Origin: Aequorivita iocasae
Lineage (GTDB): Bacteria; Bacteroidota; Bacteroidia; Flavobacteriales; Flavobacteriaceae
Length of the DNA stretch: 64,000 nt
NCBI RefSeq assembly: GCF_016757735.1
Contig: NZ_CP068439.1
Coordinates: forward strand, 2,878,001 to 2,942,000
Reading direction: 5' to 3'
Below, in pieces: positions 46,031 through 54,715 of the stretch. The position numbers and the translations under genes are program-made. The notes below the pieces were generated by a model. That model was not told where the DNA came from and ran no database searches. It worked only from the letters and a program-made list of their open reading frames with translations. How positions within the stretch are numbered: the first letter of the stretch is position 1; each line of letters begins with the position of its first letter.

Positions 46031-47125
46031 TTATACATTGAAACGAAAATGCATCACATCGCCATCTTTTACGATGTAGTCCTTTCCCTCTACCCCCATT
46101 TTTCCAGCTACCTTTACTTTGGCTTCGCTGCCGTAGGTAACATAATCATCATACCGAATTACTTCAGCACGAATAAACCCTTTTTCAAAATCGCTGTGGA
46201 TTACACCCGCAGCCTGCGGCGCAGTAGCTCCTACAGGAATGGTCCATGCTCTTACTTCTTTTACACCTGCTGTAAAATAGGTTTGTAGGTTTAATAATTT
46301 ATAGGCACTGCGGATCAACTTTGCTGAACCCGCTTCTTCAAGTCCCAGGTCTTCCAAAAACATTTGGCGTTCTTCAAAAGTTTCCAGTTCGGTAATATCT
46401 GCTTCTGTGCCAACTGCCAGAACAAGTACCTCAGCATTTTCGCCAGCTACGGCTTCCTTTACTTTTTCAACATAGGCGTTACCGGTGGCTGCCGAGCCTT
46501 CATCTACATTACAAACATACATTACGGGTTTATCTGTAATGAACTGTGCGTTTGCAATAAATTCTTCCCTTTCTTCTTGGGATAATTCAATAGCGCGTAC
46601 AGAGATTCCTGCTTCCAATCCAGATTTTACTTTTAGCAATGCGGCTTCTTCTTTTTGTGCATCCTTGTTTCCGGTTCGCGCGGCACGTTTCACTTTTTCA
46701 AGCTTTTTATCAACCGTTTCCAAATCCTTCAATTGAAGTTCAATATCAATTGTTTCTTTATCGCGAATTGGATTTATATTGCCATCAACGTGGACTATAT
46801 TATCATTATCAAAACAACGCAAAACGTGTAGGATAGCATCGGTCTCACGGATGTTGCTCAAAAATTGGTTGCCCAATCCTTCACCTTTACTGGCCCCTTT
46901 TACCAATCCTGCGATATCAACAATTTCAACAGTTGCTGGAATTACGCGTTCGGGTTTCACCAATTCTTCAAGTTTCAACAATCTTTTATCGGGAACGTTC
47001 ACTACCCCAATGTTGGGCTCGATAGTACAAAAAGGGAAGTTTGCACTTTGTGCCTTTGCATTTGATAGACAATTAAAAAGAGTGGATTTCCCTACGTTTG
47101 GCAATCCTACGATACCTGCTTTCAT
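46031..47125 (-). CDS. ychF: ribosome-binding ATPase YchF (Obg family)
   Basis: A 364-residue P-loop protein of the Obg/YchF class that hydrolyses ATP in place of GTP and binds the ribosome. Walker A is [12 protein letters not shown] (residues 7-18), then [10 protein letters not shown] near 30, [20 protein letters not shown] near 69-88 and the TGS domain at the C-terminus ([31 protein letters not shown]). The NKxD motif has the YchF alternative. It is monocistronic. Confidence 0.97.
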   Translation of the reverse strand: MKAGIVGLPNVGKSTLFNCLSNAKAQSANFPFCTIEPNIGVVNVPDKRLLKLEELVKPERVIPATVEIVDIAGLVKGASKGEGLGNQFLSNIRETDAILHVLRCFDNDNIVHVDGNINPIRDKETIDIELQLKDLETVDKKLEKVKRAARTGNKDAQKEEAALLKVKSGLEAGISVRAIELSQEEREEFIANAQFITDKPVMYVCNVDEGSAATGNAYVEKVKEAVAGENAEVLVLAVGTEADITELETFEERQMFLEDLGLEEAGSAKLIRSAYKLLNLQTYFTAGVKEVRAWTIPVGATAPQAAGVIHSDFEKGFIRAEVIRYDDYVTYGSEAKVKVAGKMGVEGKDYIVKDGDVMHFRFNV

Positions 47126-47289
47126 TATTTTATTTTTTCAGGGTGCAAATATACATTATCAAAAAAGAATTTTGCTAATTGTAAGAGAATGGTTTTCTGA
47201 AAAAGATTGGGTTTTATTTCACTAAAAATTTACAAGAATTTAACGATAATAGGTTTAGTTTTACTTCTTAACAATAAATAACCAGTTAT

Positions 47290-47763
47290 ATGAAAAAAGT
47301 AATCTTAAGTCTAGCCGTTGCAGTTTTGACCATAACGGGTGTATTCGCCCAGGAAAATACAGATGTTCAATCTACAACCACCGTAAAAAAAGTTACCCAA
47401 AAGGGTACTGATGTGAAAACCAAAGTTGTTGCCGAAACCGAAACCGATAAGGAAATTATAAAGGTGGAAGACAACGATAAACAAGATCAAGCATCAAAAG
47501 TAATTACTAAAAGAGATGTAGATTCAAAAGTAGTGGCAGATGATGTTTCTATTGATGCTGCCAATCAACAAGGGCAGATAGCAATTAAGCAAAGACAGGA
47601 AGCCGAACTTGCAAAAAATATTGCCATTCAAAAAGAAAAAGCTGCTGCGGAGGCTGAAAAACAGCGTCAAGAAAAATTAATGCAACAACAAAAAGAGCTT
47701 GAAGCGAGAAGAGCTGCCTTAACAAAACGTCCAGAAGGAATGGCCAAGTTGAAAAAAGATTAA
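47290..47763 (+). CDS. small secreted protein with coiled-coil, member of a local family
   Basis: A 157-residue exported protein. A signal peptide is present (residues 1-20, ending VFAQ). The first mature part, TTTVKKVTQKGTDVKTKVV, resembles the start of the two proteins that follow at 47972 and 48656. The C-terminal half is a highly charged helix rich in Gln, Glu, Lys and Ala (KQRQEAELAKNIAIQKEKA), likely a coiled coil. No known domain. A strong terminator follows at 47785-47824, so it is monocistronic. Confidence 0.75.
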   Translation: MKKVILSLAVAVLTITGVFAQENTDVQSTTTVKKVTQKGTDVKTKVVAETETDKEIIKVEDNDKQDQASKVITKRDVDSKVVADDVSIDAANQQGQIAIKQRQEAELAKNIAIQKEKAAAEAEKQRQEKLMQQQKELEARRAALTKRPEGMAKLKKD

Positions 47764-47784
47764 AATAACTATATTCTATTTATT

Positions 47785-47824
47785 AAAGCCCCGTCCTTTT
47801 ATTATGGACGGGGCTTTTTTTTAT
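47785..47824 (+). terminator. terminator after the first small secreted gene
   Basis: AAAGCCCCGTCC pairs perfectly with GGACGGGGCTTT, followed by eight T residues. Confidence 0.93.
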
Positions 47825-47971
47825 TGAACGTTTTCATTTTAATAGAAATTAACAAAATGAAGTGTGTATCCAAAAAAGTTTAGCAAAAAGTTATAAAATT
47901 AAGTTGGTCAATCTTGTCTTCAATAGTTATATTAATACGTAAGAAAATTAATAATCACAAAATAAACTATT

Positions 47972-48508
47972 ATGAAAAAGATACTCATTGTTTTTGCTCT
48001 TGCAGCGTTTACCTCAGGTTTCGCACAAGTTGACAGAAACACGAACACAAAAGAAACAACTATTGTAAAGAAAACTTATATTGAAGACGACAAGGGAATT
48101 GATGTAGAAACCCAAAAGGCCACAATTTCTCAACAACGCCAATTAGCGTTGAAGAATACAGATGTGGTTAAAACTAACTATAGTGTTACAATGACGCCTA
48201 TAACCATCAATACTGACTACAGTTATACTTTTAACAATAACAAATATAGTTTCAGTGCTGACAACAATGGATACATTCTGAATCAAATTGTTACCGGAGC
48301 ACAAAACTCAGAATACGCTAAATTGAAACCATTAGGTCAAAAAGGATATTACCTTTTTAAAAAAGATGGTCAGACATCAGTTGGCTATTTTAACCAATAC
48401 GGTAATTTTGTAGTTGAGGGATTTGATTCCAATACAGATAATGTTTCAACAACTATTTTCAAGCTTGATGATAAAAGCAAAAGCATGATGAAGGAACAAA
48501 AGATGTAA
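47972..48508 (+). CDS. small secreted protein, paralogue A
   Basis: A 178-residue exported protein with signal peptide MKKILIVFALAAFTSGFAQ. After cleavage, VDRNTNTKETTIVKKTYIEDDKGIDVETQ corresponds closely to VDKNTNTEKQTVVTKTSVTDDKGTDTATK of the next gene. The C-terminal part YNFNNNKYSF.. to KGYYLFKKDGQTSVGYFNQYGNFVVEGFD also aligns with the neighbour along its full length, so these are tandem paralogues of equal size. Function unknown. Its own terminator is at 48533-48561. Confidence 0.8.
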   Translation: MKKILIVFALAAFTSGFAQVDRNTNTKETTIVKKTYIEDDKGIDVETQKATISQQRQLALKNTDVVKTNYSVTMTPITINTDYSYTFNNNKYSFSADNNGYILNQIVTGAQNSEYAKLKPLGQKGYYLFKKDGQTSVGYFNQYGNFVVEGFDSNTDNVSTTIFKLDDKSKSMMKEQKM

Positions 48509-48532
48509 AATACCTTTTAAAGAGAGCGATAA

Positions 48533-48561
48533 AAAAATACCAGAAAACTGGTATTTTTTTT
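48533..48561 (+). terminator. terminator after paralogue A
   Basis: AAAAATACCAG pairs with CTGGTATTTTT around AAAA, followed by T residues. Confidence 0.9.
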
Positions 48562-48655
48562 GCATTTAAATGAATTAGCTTTTCATTATCAAACCTTTAC
48601 CACAAATTAACAAACACAAGTCCTAATTTTGAATATAACCTTTAAAAACTATATT

Positions 48656-49192
48656 ATGAAAAAAGCAATGTTACTTTTAGCAATATTTTCCTTTTCGGCT
48701 AATTTCGCCCAAGTAGATAAAAACACAAACACAGAAAAGCAAACAGTAGTTACCAAGACCTCGGTAACCGACGATAAAGGAACTGATACGGCTACCAAGG
48801 CAGTGACCCAAACCAAAAAAGAGGTGTTGACATTAAAAGATAGTGATGCCAACCAAACCAACCAAAGTGTGGTTATGAAACCTATTGAGGTAGATACTGA
48901 TGTAACTTACGACTATGAAGGAAACCGTTTTAAGTTTCTTAATCAAAAGGATGAGGAAGGTTACCGTTTAATGACTATTAAGGACAATGCAACTAATGAA
49001 GAATACGCTGTTATAAAACCAACTTCCCAAAATGGTTATTATATTATGTCTCAAGATGGAAAATCCTCATTTGGTTACTTTAATACAGAGGGCAACTTTG
49101 TGGTAGAACGATATGACGCAAAAACAGACGCAATCGTCTCGGAAGTTTATAAACTCAATGTAAAAAGTGATGTGAAAAAAGATAAAATGTAG
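48656..49192 (+). CDS. small secreted protein, paralogue B
   Basis: A 178-residue exported protein. The start at 48656 gives a proper signal peptide (MKKAMLLLAIFSFSANFAQ); the longer frame from 48629 does not. It aligns with paralogue A along the full length: NTNT..VVTKTSVTDDKGTD, then YEGNRFKFLNQKDEEGYRLM, then QNGYYIMSQDGKSSFGYFNTEGNFVVERYDAKTD. The last piece reads like a small repeated beta unit with GYY and GYF turns. No known domain. A 16-pair terminator follows. Confidence 0.8.
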   Translation: MKKAMLLLAIFSFSANFAQVDKNTNTEKQTVVTKTSVTDDKGTDTATKAVTQTKKEVLTLKDSDANQTNQSVVMKPIEVDTDVTYDYEGNRFKFLNQKDEEGYRLMTIKDNATNEEYAVIKPTSQNGYYIMSQDGKSSFGYFNTEGNFVVERYDAKTDAIVSEVYKLNVKSDVKKDKM

Positions 49193-49220
49193 AATAATTA
49201 TTAACTATCCCCACAAAATG

Positions 49221-49257
49221 AAAAACGGCTCTCAGTTTGAACTGAGAGCCGTTTTTT
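49221..49257. terminator. bidirectional terminator between paralogue B and the ferredoxin gene
   Basis: AAAAACGGCTCTCAGT and ACTGAGAGCCGTTTTT form a perfect 16-base-pair stem around TTGA. The two genes converge here. Confidence 0.95.
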
Positions 49258-49275
49258 AATTATAATAGTATTGTT

Positions 49276-49626
49276 TTAGTCTTTATGCATAAAAGCCTGC
49301 TTTGCCAAAAGTTCCTCCTCAGACTCCACGTGATCATCATCGGGAACACAGCAATCTACCGGGCATACTGCCGCACATTGCGGTTCGTCATGAAAACCTT
49401 TGCACTCGGTACATTTATCTGGTACAATAAAATAAATTTCATCGCTCACGGGCTCTTGTGCCTCATTGGCATCTACTTGTTTTCCGTTTGGCAAAACTAC
49501 TTTACCCTCTAAATCGGTTCCATCGGCATAGCGCCAATCATCAGCACCTTCATAGATTGCGGTATTAGGGCACTCAGGCTCGCAAGCGCCACAGTTTATA
49601 CATTCATCGGTTATTATAATTGCCAT
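49276..49626 (-). CDS. fdx: 2[4Fe-4S] ferredoxin
   Basis: A 116-residue bacterial-type ferredoxin. The first cluster motif is [13 protein letters not shown] (residues 9-21). The second is [22 protein letters not shown], with the eight-residue insert between the second and third Cys typical of the Alv (Allochromatium-type) class of low-potential ferredoxins. A stretch of about 40 residues separates the two clusters. The C-terminus is acidic. It is divergent from an acyl-CoA reductase gene with overlapping promoters. It may donate electrons to cytosolic reductases; the partner is unknown. Confidence 0.93.
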   Translation of the reverse strand: MAIIITDECINCGACEPECPNTAIYEGADDWRYADGTDLEGKVVLPNGKQVDANEAQEPVSDEIYFIVPDKCTECKGFHDEPQCAAVCPVDCCVPDDDHVESEEELLAKQAFMHKD

Positions 49627-49649
49627 GGGATATTCTTTTTCTAACTTTG
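49620..49649 (+). promoter_or_regulatory. promoter of the LuxC-like gene, inside the start of fdx
   Basis: TTG (49620-49622), 19 bases, TAACTTTG (49642-49649) fits the consensus. The -33 part lies within the first codons of the divergent ferredoxin gene. A start near 49655 favours ATG 49690 over ATG 49660 for the downstream gene. Confidence 0.6.
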
Positions 49650-49651
49650 CG

Positions 49652-49682
49652 CAAATTTAATGCCTATCAATCGCAACTCCAA
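49652..49682 (-). promoter_or_regulatory. fdx: promoter of fdx
   Basis: On the minus strand TTG (49682-49680), 20 bases, TAAATTTG (49659-49652), 25 bases upstream of the fdx start codon. It overlaps the leader and possible first codons of the divergent gene. Confidence 0.5.
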
Positions 49683-49689
49683 AATAAGT

Positions 49690-50715
49690 ATGCAATTAAA
49701 ACAAAGAATTAACGCTTTTATCGCATTAGGAACCTATCTAAAACGTATTGCATTCGAAAATGATTATGAGGAGGCGAAAAGAATATTTCAAATTGCCGAA
49801 GCTGAGAATGGCTGGTTTACACAGGACAATATAAGGTTTGCGTTAAAAAGCTGGAGCGAAGCACTTTCAGAAGAAAATATTCAGCAGTGGATTTCTAATT
49901 ACCAAATGGAAGAGACCAATCCAAAAATCGTTGCTATCATAATGGCGGGAAATGTTCCCTTGGTAGGTTTTCACGATTTCCTTTCAGTGCTTATAACCGG
50001 AAACAAAGTGCTAGCAAAACTCTCTTCAAACGACAAAACACTTTTACCCTTCTTTTCAAATTATTTAATTTCCGTGGAGCCGGACTTCAAAAATTATATT
50101 GAATTTACCGAAGGTCGATTGAAAGATTTTGATGCAGTCATCGCCACGGGCAGTAATAATACCGCTCGTTACTTTGAATATTATTTTGGAAAATATCCGC
50201 ACATTATTCGCAAGAACAGAAATTCCGTTGCGGTGCTAACAGGCAATGAAACCGAGGAAGAACTCACGGCCCTTGCCGATGATATATTTAGATATTTTGG
50301 TCTCGGCTGCCGAAATGTATCAAAAATATATATTCCTGAAAATTATGATTTTGAAGCTTTTTTCAAGGCAATGTACAGTTGGAAGGAAATTATTCATAAC
50401 CACAAATACATCAACAATTATGATTATAACAAGGCGGTGTATTTGATGGATAGCTTTCCGCTATTGGACAATGAATTTTTATTACTGAAAGAAGACAATG
50501 GTTTCTCCTCTCCTATTTCGGTAGTTTTCTATGAAAAATTCAGTTCTTTCCAAAAGCTTAAAAAAGTATTGGAAGTCCAGTCAGAAAACATACAGTGTGT
50601 GGTTTCAAATGCCAATCTTCCAAATGAAGTACCTTTTGGAATGGCGCAAACTCCAGATTTGTGGGATTATGCTGATGGAGTAGACACAGTTGACTTCCTG
50701 TTGAAACTTCCTTGA
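49690..50715 (+). CDS. acyl-CoA reductase (LuxC family)
   Basis: A 341-residue NADPH-dependent fatty-acyl-CoA reductase-like protein of the aldehyde dehydrogenase superfamily. Blocks include VAIIMAGNVPLVGFHD, KLSSNDKTLLPF, IATGSNNTARYFEYYFGKYPHIIRKNRNSVAVLTG and the catalytic Cys in FGLGCRNVSKIYIP. Members of this clade make aldehydes from acyl-CoA or related thioesters; luminescence genes luxABDE are absent. I favour the ATG at 49690 because of the promoter at 49620-49649; 49660 would add ten residues. serC starts 68 bases downstream. Confidence 0.86.
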   Translation: MQLKQRINAFIALGTYLKRIAFENDYEEAKRIFQIAEAENGWFTQDNIRFALKSWSEALSEENIQQWISNYQMEETNPKIVAIIMAGNVPLVGFHDFLSVLITGNKVLAKLSSNDKTLLPFFSNYLISVEPDFKNYIEFTEGRLKDFDAVIATGSNNTARYFEYYFGKYPHIIRKNRNSVAVLTGNETEEELTALADDIFRYFGLGCRNVSKIYIPENYDFEAFFKAMYSWKEIIHNHKYINNYDYNKAVYLMDSFPLLDNEFLLLKEDNGFSSPISVVFYEKFSSFQKLKKVLEVQSENIQCVVSNANLPNEVPFGMAQTPDLWDYADGVDTVDFLLKLP

Positions 50716-50783
50716 TAAAATATTCTTAATTCCCACATAATTAGTGGCATAATTCACATCTTTGTAATATAAATTTTCATCCA

Positions 50784-51851
50784 ATGAAAAAACACAATTT
50801 TAGTGCAGGGCCCTGCATTTTGCCACAATCTGTTTTACAGAAAGCTGCGGAAGCCGTCTTAGACTTCAACAATTTAAATCTTTCATTAATTGAAATTTCC
50901 CATCGCAGCAAATATTTTGTGGAAGTAATGGAACATGCCCGAAATCTTGCATTGGAGCATTTGGGTCTTCAAGATAAGGGATATAAAGCATTATTTTTAC
51001 AAGGAGGCGCGAGTCTTGAATTTTTAATGGTAGCCTATAATCTTTTAGAAAAAAAAGCAGCATACCTAAACACGGGAACTTGGAGCGATAAGGCGATTAA
51101 GGAAGCAAAACTTTTTGGGGAAGTTGTGGAGGTAGCCACATCAAAAAGTGACAATTTCAACTTTATTCCTAAAAATTTCCAAATCCCAAAAGATGCTGAT
51201 TACTTTCACTGTACCAGCAACAACACTATTTTCGGAACACAGATTCATGAATTCCCGGAGTCTGAAATCCCCATGGTCTGTGATATGAGCAGCGATATCT
51301 TTTCGCGTCAGCTCGATTTCTCAAAATTCAGTTTAATCTATGCCGGTGCCCAAAAGAACATGGGGCCAGCAGGAACAACACTTGTAGTTATAAAAGAAGA
51401 TATTTTAGGAAAAGTTTCACGCGCCATTCCTTCTATGTTGAATTATAAAGTGCATATTTATAAGGACAGTATGTTTAACACCCCGGCGGTATTTTCGGTG
51501 TACGTATCCATGTTGACTTTGGAATGGTTAAAAGATCTGGGAGGCATTTCAGCAATTGAAAAAGTAAACAACCAAAAAGCCGAACTTCTTTATAATGAAA
51601 TTGACCGAAACCCTTTATTTGAAGGGTTTGTGGCAAATAAGGAGGACCGCTCAAAAATGAACGCTACCTTTAATTTAAAAAACGACGAACTAAAAGCCAC
51701 TTTTCACAATCAACTTAAACAGGCCGGAATCAATGGTCTAAATGGTCATCGCAGCGTTGGGGGCTACCGCGCCTCTATGTATAACGCCTTGCCATTAGAG
51801 AGCGTGCAGGTTTTGGTGGATGTAATGCAAACCGTGGAAAGAGGCGCTTAG
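50784..51851 (+). CDS. serC: phosphoserine aminotransferase
   Basis: A 355-residue PLP enzyme that converts 3-phosphohydroxypyruvate and glutamate to phosphoserine. The start KKHNFSAGPCILP is the family hallmark (HNFSAGPxxLP), PLP lysine is in YAGAQKNMGPAGTT near residue 193, then SMLNYKVH, TPAVFSVY and the end LNGHRSVGGYRASMYNALP. Length matches E. coli SerC (362). It is followed by serA after 27 bases, so both steps to phosphoserine are cotranscribed. serB is not in the window. Confidence 0.97.
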   Translation: MKKHNFSAGPCILPQSVLQKAAEAVLDFNNLNLSLIEISHRSKYFVEVMEHARNLALEHLGLQDKGYKALFLQGGASLEFLMVAYNLLEKKAAYLNTGTWSDKAIKEAKLFGEVVEVATSKSDNFNFIPKNFQIPKDADYFHCTSNNTIFGTQIHEFPESEIPMVCDMSSDIFSRQLDFSKFSLIYAGAQKNMGPAGTTLVVIKEDILGKVSRAIPSMLNYKVHIYKDSMFNTPAVFSVYVSMLTLEWLKDLGGISAIEKVNNQKAELLYNEIDRNPLFEGFVANKEDRSKMNATFNLKNDELKATFHNQLKQAGINGLNGHRSVGGYRASMYNALPLESVQVLVDVMQTVERGA

Positions 51852-51878
51852 AAAATAATAATACAGAATTTTTAACAA

Positions 51879-52835
51879 ATGAAAATATTAGCAAACGACG
51901 GAATCTCAAAAAGTGGAATCACCACTCTGGAAAAAGCCGGTTTTGAAGTATTGACCGTGCATGTTGCACAAGAACAACTTCAAAATTACATAAATGAACA
52001 TAAAATTGAAGTACTACTAGTGCGCAGTGCAACCAAAGTGCGCAAGGATATTATAGATAATTGTCCCTCCCTAAAAATCATTGGTCGCGGCGGCGTGGGA
52101 ATGGACAATATTGATGTGGAATATGCACGAAATAATGGTATTGAAGTAATCAATACCCCTGCAGCTTCTTCGGCTTCTGTAGCAGAATTAGTTTTTGCAC
52201 ATTTGTTTGGAAGCGTACGTTTTCTGCACGATTCAAACAGAAACATGCCCTTGGATGGCGATACAAAATTCAAAGAATTAAAGAAAAATTACGGCGGCGG
52301 ACGCGAGTTACGTGGAAAAACACTCGGCATTATCGGTTTCGGAAGAATTGGTCGCGAAGTAGCAAAAATAGCCTTGGGCTGTGGCATGAAGGTTATTGCT
52401 AGTGATAACGAAGTGGGCGAAGCAGATATAACACTTGACTTTTACGATGGTCAAACAATAACACTCAAAATAAAGACCGAACCCGTTTCTGAATTGATAC
52501 AACACAGTGATTTTATTACGCTTCACGTACCCGCACAAAACGGGTATGTAATTGATAAGGAAGAAATTTCGCAAATGAAGAAAGGAGCTGGAATAGTTAA
52601 CGCTGCACGTGGCGGCATACTCAATGAAAAAGCACTTTTGGAAGCTATTGAAGATGGAAAGATTTCATTTGCAGCATTAGATGTTTTTGAAGAAGAACCT
52701 ACACCTTCAATAAAAGTTTTAATGCATGATAAAATTTCATTAACGCCTCATATCGGTGCTGCTACTAACGAAGCACAAGACCGAATTGGCATCGAGCTTG
52801 CAGAACAAATTATAAGTTTAATGGCCAAAGCATAA
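51879..52835 (+). CDS. serA: D-3-phosphoglycerate dehydrogenase, short form
   Basis: A 318-residue 2-hydroxyacid dehydrogenase that oxidises 3-phosphoglycerate for serine synthesis. The NAD motif is GIIGFGRIGREVA near residue 150, and catalytic blocks include GRGGVGMDNIDVEYA near 69, THVP-like LHVPAQNGYVIDKEE near 213, AARGGILNE (catalytic Arg), and the His in LTPHIGAATNEAQDR. It lacks the C-terminal ACT domain that makes E. coli SerA sensitive to serine, so serine feedback must act otherwise or not at all. The pairing with serC fixes the function. Confidence 0.93.
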   Translation: MKILANDGISKSGITTLEKAGFEVLTVHVAQEQLQNYINEHKIEVLLVRSATKVRKDIIDNCPSLKIIGRGGVGMDNIDVEYARNNGIEVINTPAASSASVAELVFAHLFGSVRFLHDSNRNMPLDGDTKFKELKKNYGGGRELRGKTLGIIGFGRIGREVAKIALGCGMKVIASDNEVGEADITLDFYDGQTITLKIKTEPVSELIQHSDFITLHVPAQNGYVIDKEEISQMKKGAGIVNAARGGILNEKALLEAIEDGKISFAALDVFEEEPTPSIKVLMHDKISLTPHIGAATNEAQDRIGIELAEQIISLMAKA

Positions 52836-52876
52836 CATTTTTCTTTACCTTGTATAAGAGTTAATTTTCACAAATA

Positions 52877-53512
52877 ATGGCTTCAATTTTAGATTTACTT
52901 AGTAGTGATATAGGCAAGCAACTTATTAGTGGCGCTAGTGCGAAAACCGGTCAACCCACAGATAAAACAGCAAGTGTATTGAGTATGGCACTACCCGTGA
53001 TTTTGGGCGCAATGCAAAAAAATGCTTCAACTTCCCAAGGAGCAAAAAGCCTGAACAATGCTTTAGAAGACAATAAGCACGATGGTTCTATTTTGAGCCG
53101 ATTAAGCAGTCTTTTGGAAAACCAAAACGAAGAGAATGGACTAACAAAAGATGGGGCAGGTATTTTAAATCACGTACTTGGCGGGAACCAACAGAAAGTA
53201 CAGCAAGGCATTAGTAATGTTAGTGGTGTAGATGCAAGTTCCGTTGAAAAAATCATCCAAATGGCCGCACCCATTCTTATGGGAGTCTTAGGCAACCAAA
53301 AAAGAAAAGACAATGTGGGAGCCGAGGGTCTTGGCGATCTTTTGGGTTCCGTTATGGGTGAAAGCACCCATCATGACAGATCGTTAATTGAAACACTTTT
53401 AGATGCCGATGGTGATGGGAGTGTGATTGACGATATAGCCGGAATGGTTTTGGGAGGCAAAAAGAAAAAAAGTGGAATTGCCGGAATGCTCGGCGGACTT
53501 TTCGGAAAATAA
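52877..53512 (+). CDS. DUF937 family protein (YidB-like)
   Basis: A 211-residue cytosolic protein of the DUF937 family. The N-terminal part MASILDLLSSDIGKQLISGAS and the repeated stretches PVILGAMQKN and PILMGVLGNQKR show two related helical units. The C-terminal LLDADGDGSVIDDIAGMVLGGKKKK contains a calcium-binding-like DxDGDG loop, then a Gly-rich tail. Function unknown. It follows serA by 41 bases and precedes two membrane or lipoprotein genes of uncharacterised families. Confidence 0.85.
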   Translation: MASILDLLSSDIGKQLISGASAKTGQPTDKTASVLSMALPVILGAMQKNASTSQGAKSLNNALEDNKHDGSILSRLSSLLENQNEENGLTKDGAGILNHVLGGNQQKVQQGISNVSGVDASSVEKIIQMAAPILMGVLGNQKRKDNVGAEGLGDLLGSVMGESTHHDRSLIETLLDADGDGSVIDDIAGMVLGGKKKKSGIAGMLGGLFGK

Positions 53513-53590
53513 GCGCCTTATATATTTAAACAATACAATTTTCCGGTCTAATTATTACAAATGAAAGTTAAATCAGGCTGTCTTCATTTT

Positions 53591-53598
53591 TACATTTG
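53591..53598 (+). promoter_or_regulatory. -7 box upstream of the DUF6146 gene
   Basis: TACATTTG matches the -7 consensus; a TTA lies 20 bases upstream (53568-53570). Start of transcription would be about 20 bases before the ATG. Confidence 0.45.
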
Positions 53599-53621
53599 TT
53601 AACTTTGAAAAAATCTTTGAT

Positions 53622-54044
53622 ATGAAAATTTTTCTACTAATTGCAGTATTTTCATTTGCATTTTTTAGCTGTGGAACAGGAAATACTTCCATAAACAGCT
53701 CACCAATTGATGGAAATACAAAAAAAGATACAGTTAGAATTGCGAATGATAGCCTTGAATATGAAATAATAATTGTAGAACCAGGGTTTCAATCTTGGCT
53801 GATTTCCCAGCCACCACGGGGTTTCTATGGTCAAGCAAAATTAGAAGGGAAAAACCGACAGTTTGTAGCTGAGTACAATAGCCGTGTTTTACAGCCAAAC
53901 TTATATTCCAGAAACTTGTATGGCGAACAAATAAATTACGATCCAACCATAGATTATGGATATGAAGTGAATTACTTATTGTATAATTATTTTGTCTATT
54001 TTCAGGAAAAGTACAATCAAAAATTTGTAGGCGGAAGAAATTGA
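53622..54044 (+). CDS. DUF6146 family lipoprotein
   Basis: A 140-residue lipoprotein with signal MKIFLLIAVFSFAFFSC, so the lipid cysteine is residue 17. The mature part holds EIIIVEPGFQSWLISQPPRGFYGQ and ends with a Tyr-rich segment (YGYEVNYLLYNYFVYFQEKYNQKF). The family is confined to Bacteroidota and its function is unknown. Its stop codon overlaps the TTG start of the next gene (TTGA), so the two are coupled. Confidence 0.82.
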   Translation: MKIFLLIAVFSFAFFSCGTGNTSINSSPIDGNTKKDTVRIANDSLEYEIIIVEPGFQSWLISQPPRGFYGQAKLEGKNRQFVAEYNSRVLQPNLYSRNLYGEQINYDPTIDYGYEVNYLLYNYFVYFQEKYNQKFVGGRN

Positions 54045-54331
54045 AGAAGTTAAAAGAACGATGGAATATTGAAACCAACGGCCAGCTATTTATAATTTTA
54101 TTGGTATTTGCAATCACTGGAAGTTCCGCAGCCAAGTTGGCTGCTCCGCTAACAGATTTCTTTAATATAACTAAGGAAATGGGATGGTACATATACTGGC
54201 CATTTCGCATTTTTATTATCTTGCCAATTTATAAAGTACTTTTAGTATTTTTTGGATGGGTGTTTGGGGAATTTGATTTTTTTTGGAATTTTGCAAAAAA
54301 AATGCTCCGAAGCATGGGATTCAAATTTTAA
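54041..54331 (+). CDS. DUF6787 family membrane protein, TTG start
   Basis: A 96-residue protein with two membrane segments (about 15-36 and 49-72), a SSAAKLAAPLTDFF stretch between them, and a basic C-terminus. Translation appears to start at TTG (MKKLKERWNIE) within TTGA, overlapping the DUF6146 stop; no in-frame ATG is nearby. The family occurs beside DUF6146 in Flavobacteriaceae, so they probably act together, although the role is unknown. Confidence 0.8.
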   Translation: MKKLKERWNIETNGQLFIILLVFAITGSSAAKLAAPLTDFFNITKEMGWYIYWPFRIFIILPIYKVLLVFFGWVFGEFDFFWNFAKKMLRSMGFKF

Positions 54332-54338
54332 TTAAGAA

Positions 54339-54668
54339 ATGATACTTCTTAAAACAAAAGTTACACAAATTTTAGTCGCTACAATATTCTCGTTGGCACT
54401 GCTGCTTCCTACTGCTGTACAATTTGCGCATACTTTTGAAGGTCACGAACACAAAGCCTGTACCGATATTTCAACGCATCTTCACGAAAAACAGCTAGAC
54501 TGTTTCATTTGTGATTTTCACTTTTCAATATTTGCCTTTACTCCTCAGGAAGTTCTCGACTTCCCTTTATTTCACAGGTTTCAGCATATTGAAATTTTTT
54601 ACTTTACTTCTACTTTTAATTTAGATCCCGCCCCATATTTTCTTAGAGGTCCTCCGCTATTTTCTTGA
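54339..54668 (+). CDS. His/Cys-rich small secreted protein upstream of a TonB receptor
   Basis: A 109-residue protein with an N-terminal hydrophobic segment (about 10-28) and then a cluster of potential metal ligands: HTFEGHEHKAC, STHLHEKQ and DCFICDFHF. It ends with PYFLRGPPLFS. Arrangement, size and location in front of a TonB-dependent receptor recall DUF2946-type proteins next to metal receptors in Proteobacteria, but the sequence is not clearly of that family. A metal-handling or sensing function is inference. It is eight bases behind the DUF6787 gene and 47 before the receptor. Confidence 0.65.
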   Translation: MILLKTKVTQILVATIFSLALLLPTAVQFAHTFEGHEHKACTDISTHLHEKQLDCFICDFHFSIFAFTPQEVLDFPLFHRFQHIEIFYFTSTFNLDPAPYFLRGPPLFS

Positions 54669-54715
54669 TTTTTAACATTTTATTTTATTAAACTTAATTT
54701 TTAAATCAAGAAAGC

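Noticed and set aside
49660-50715. Bioluminescence operon
   Set aside because: LuxC-type reductase is alone; there is no luciferase or LuxD/LuxE gene.
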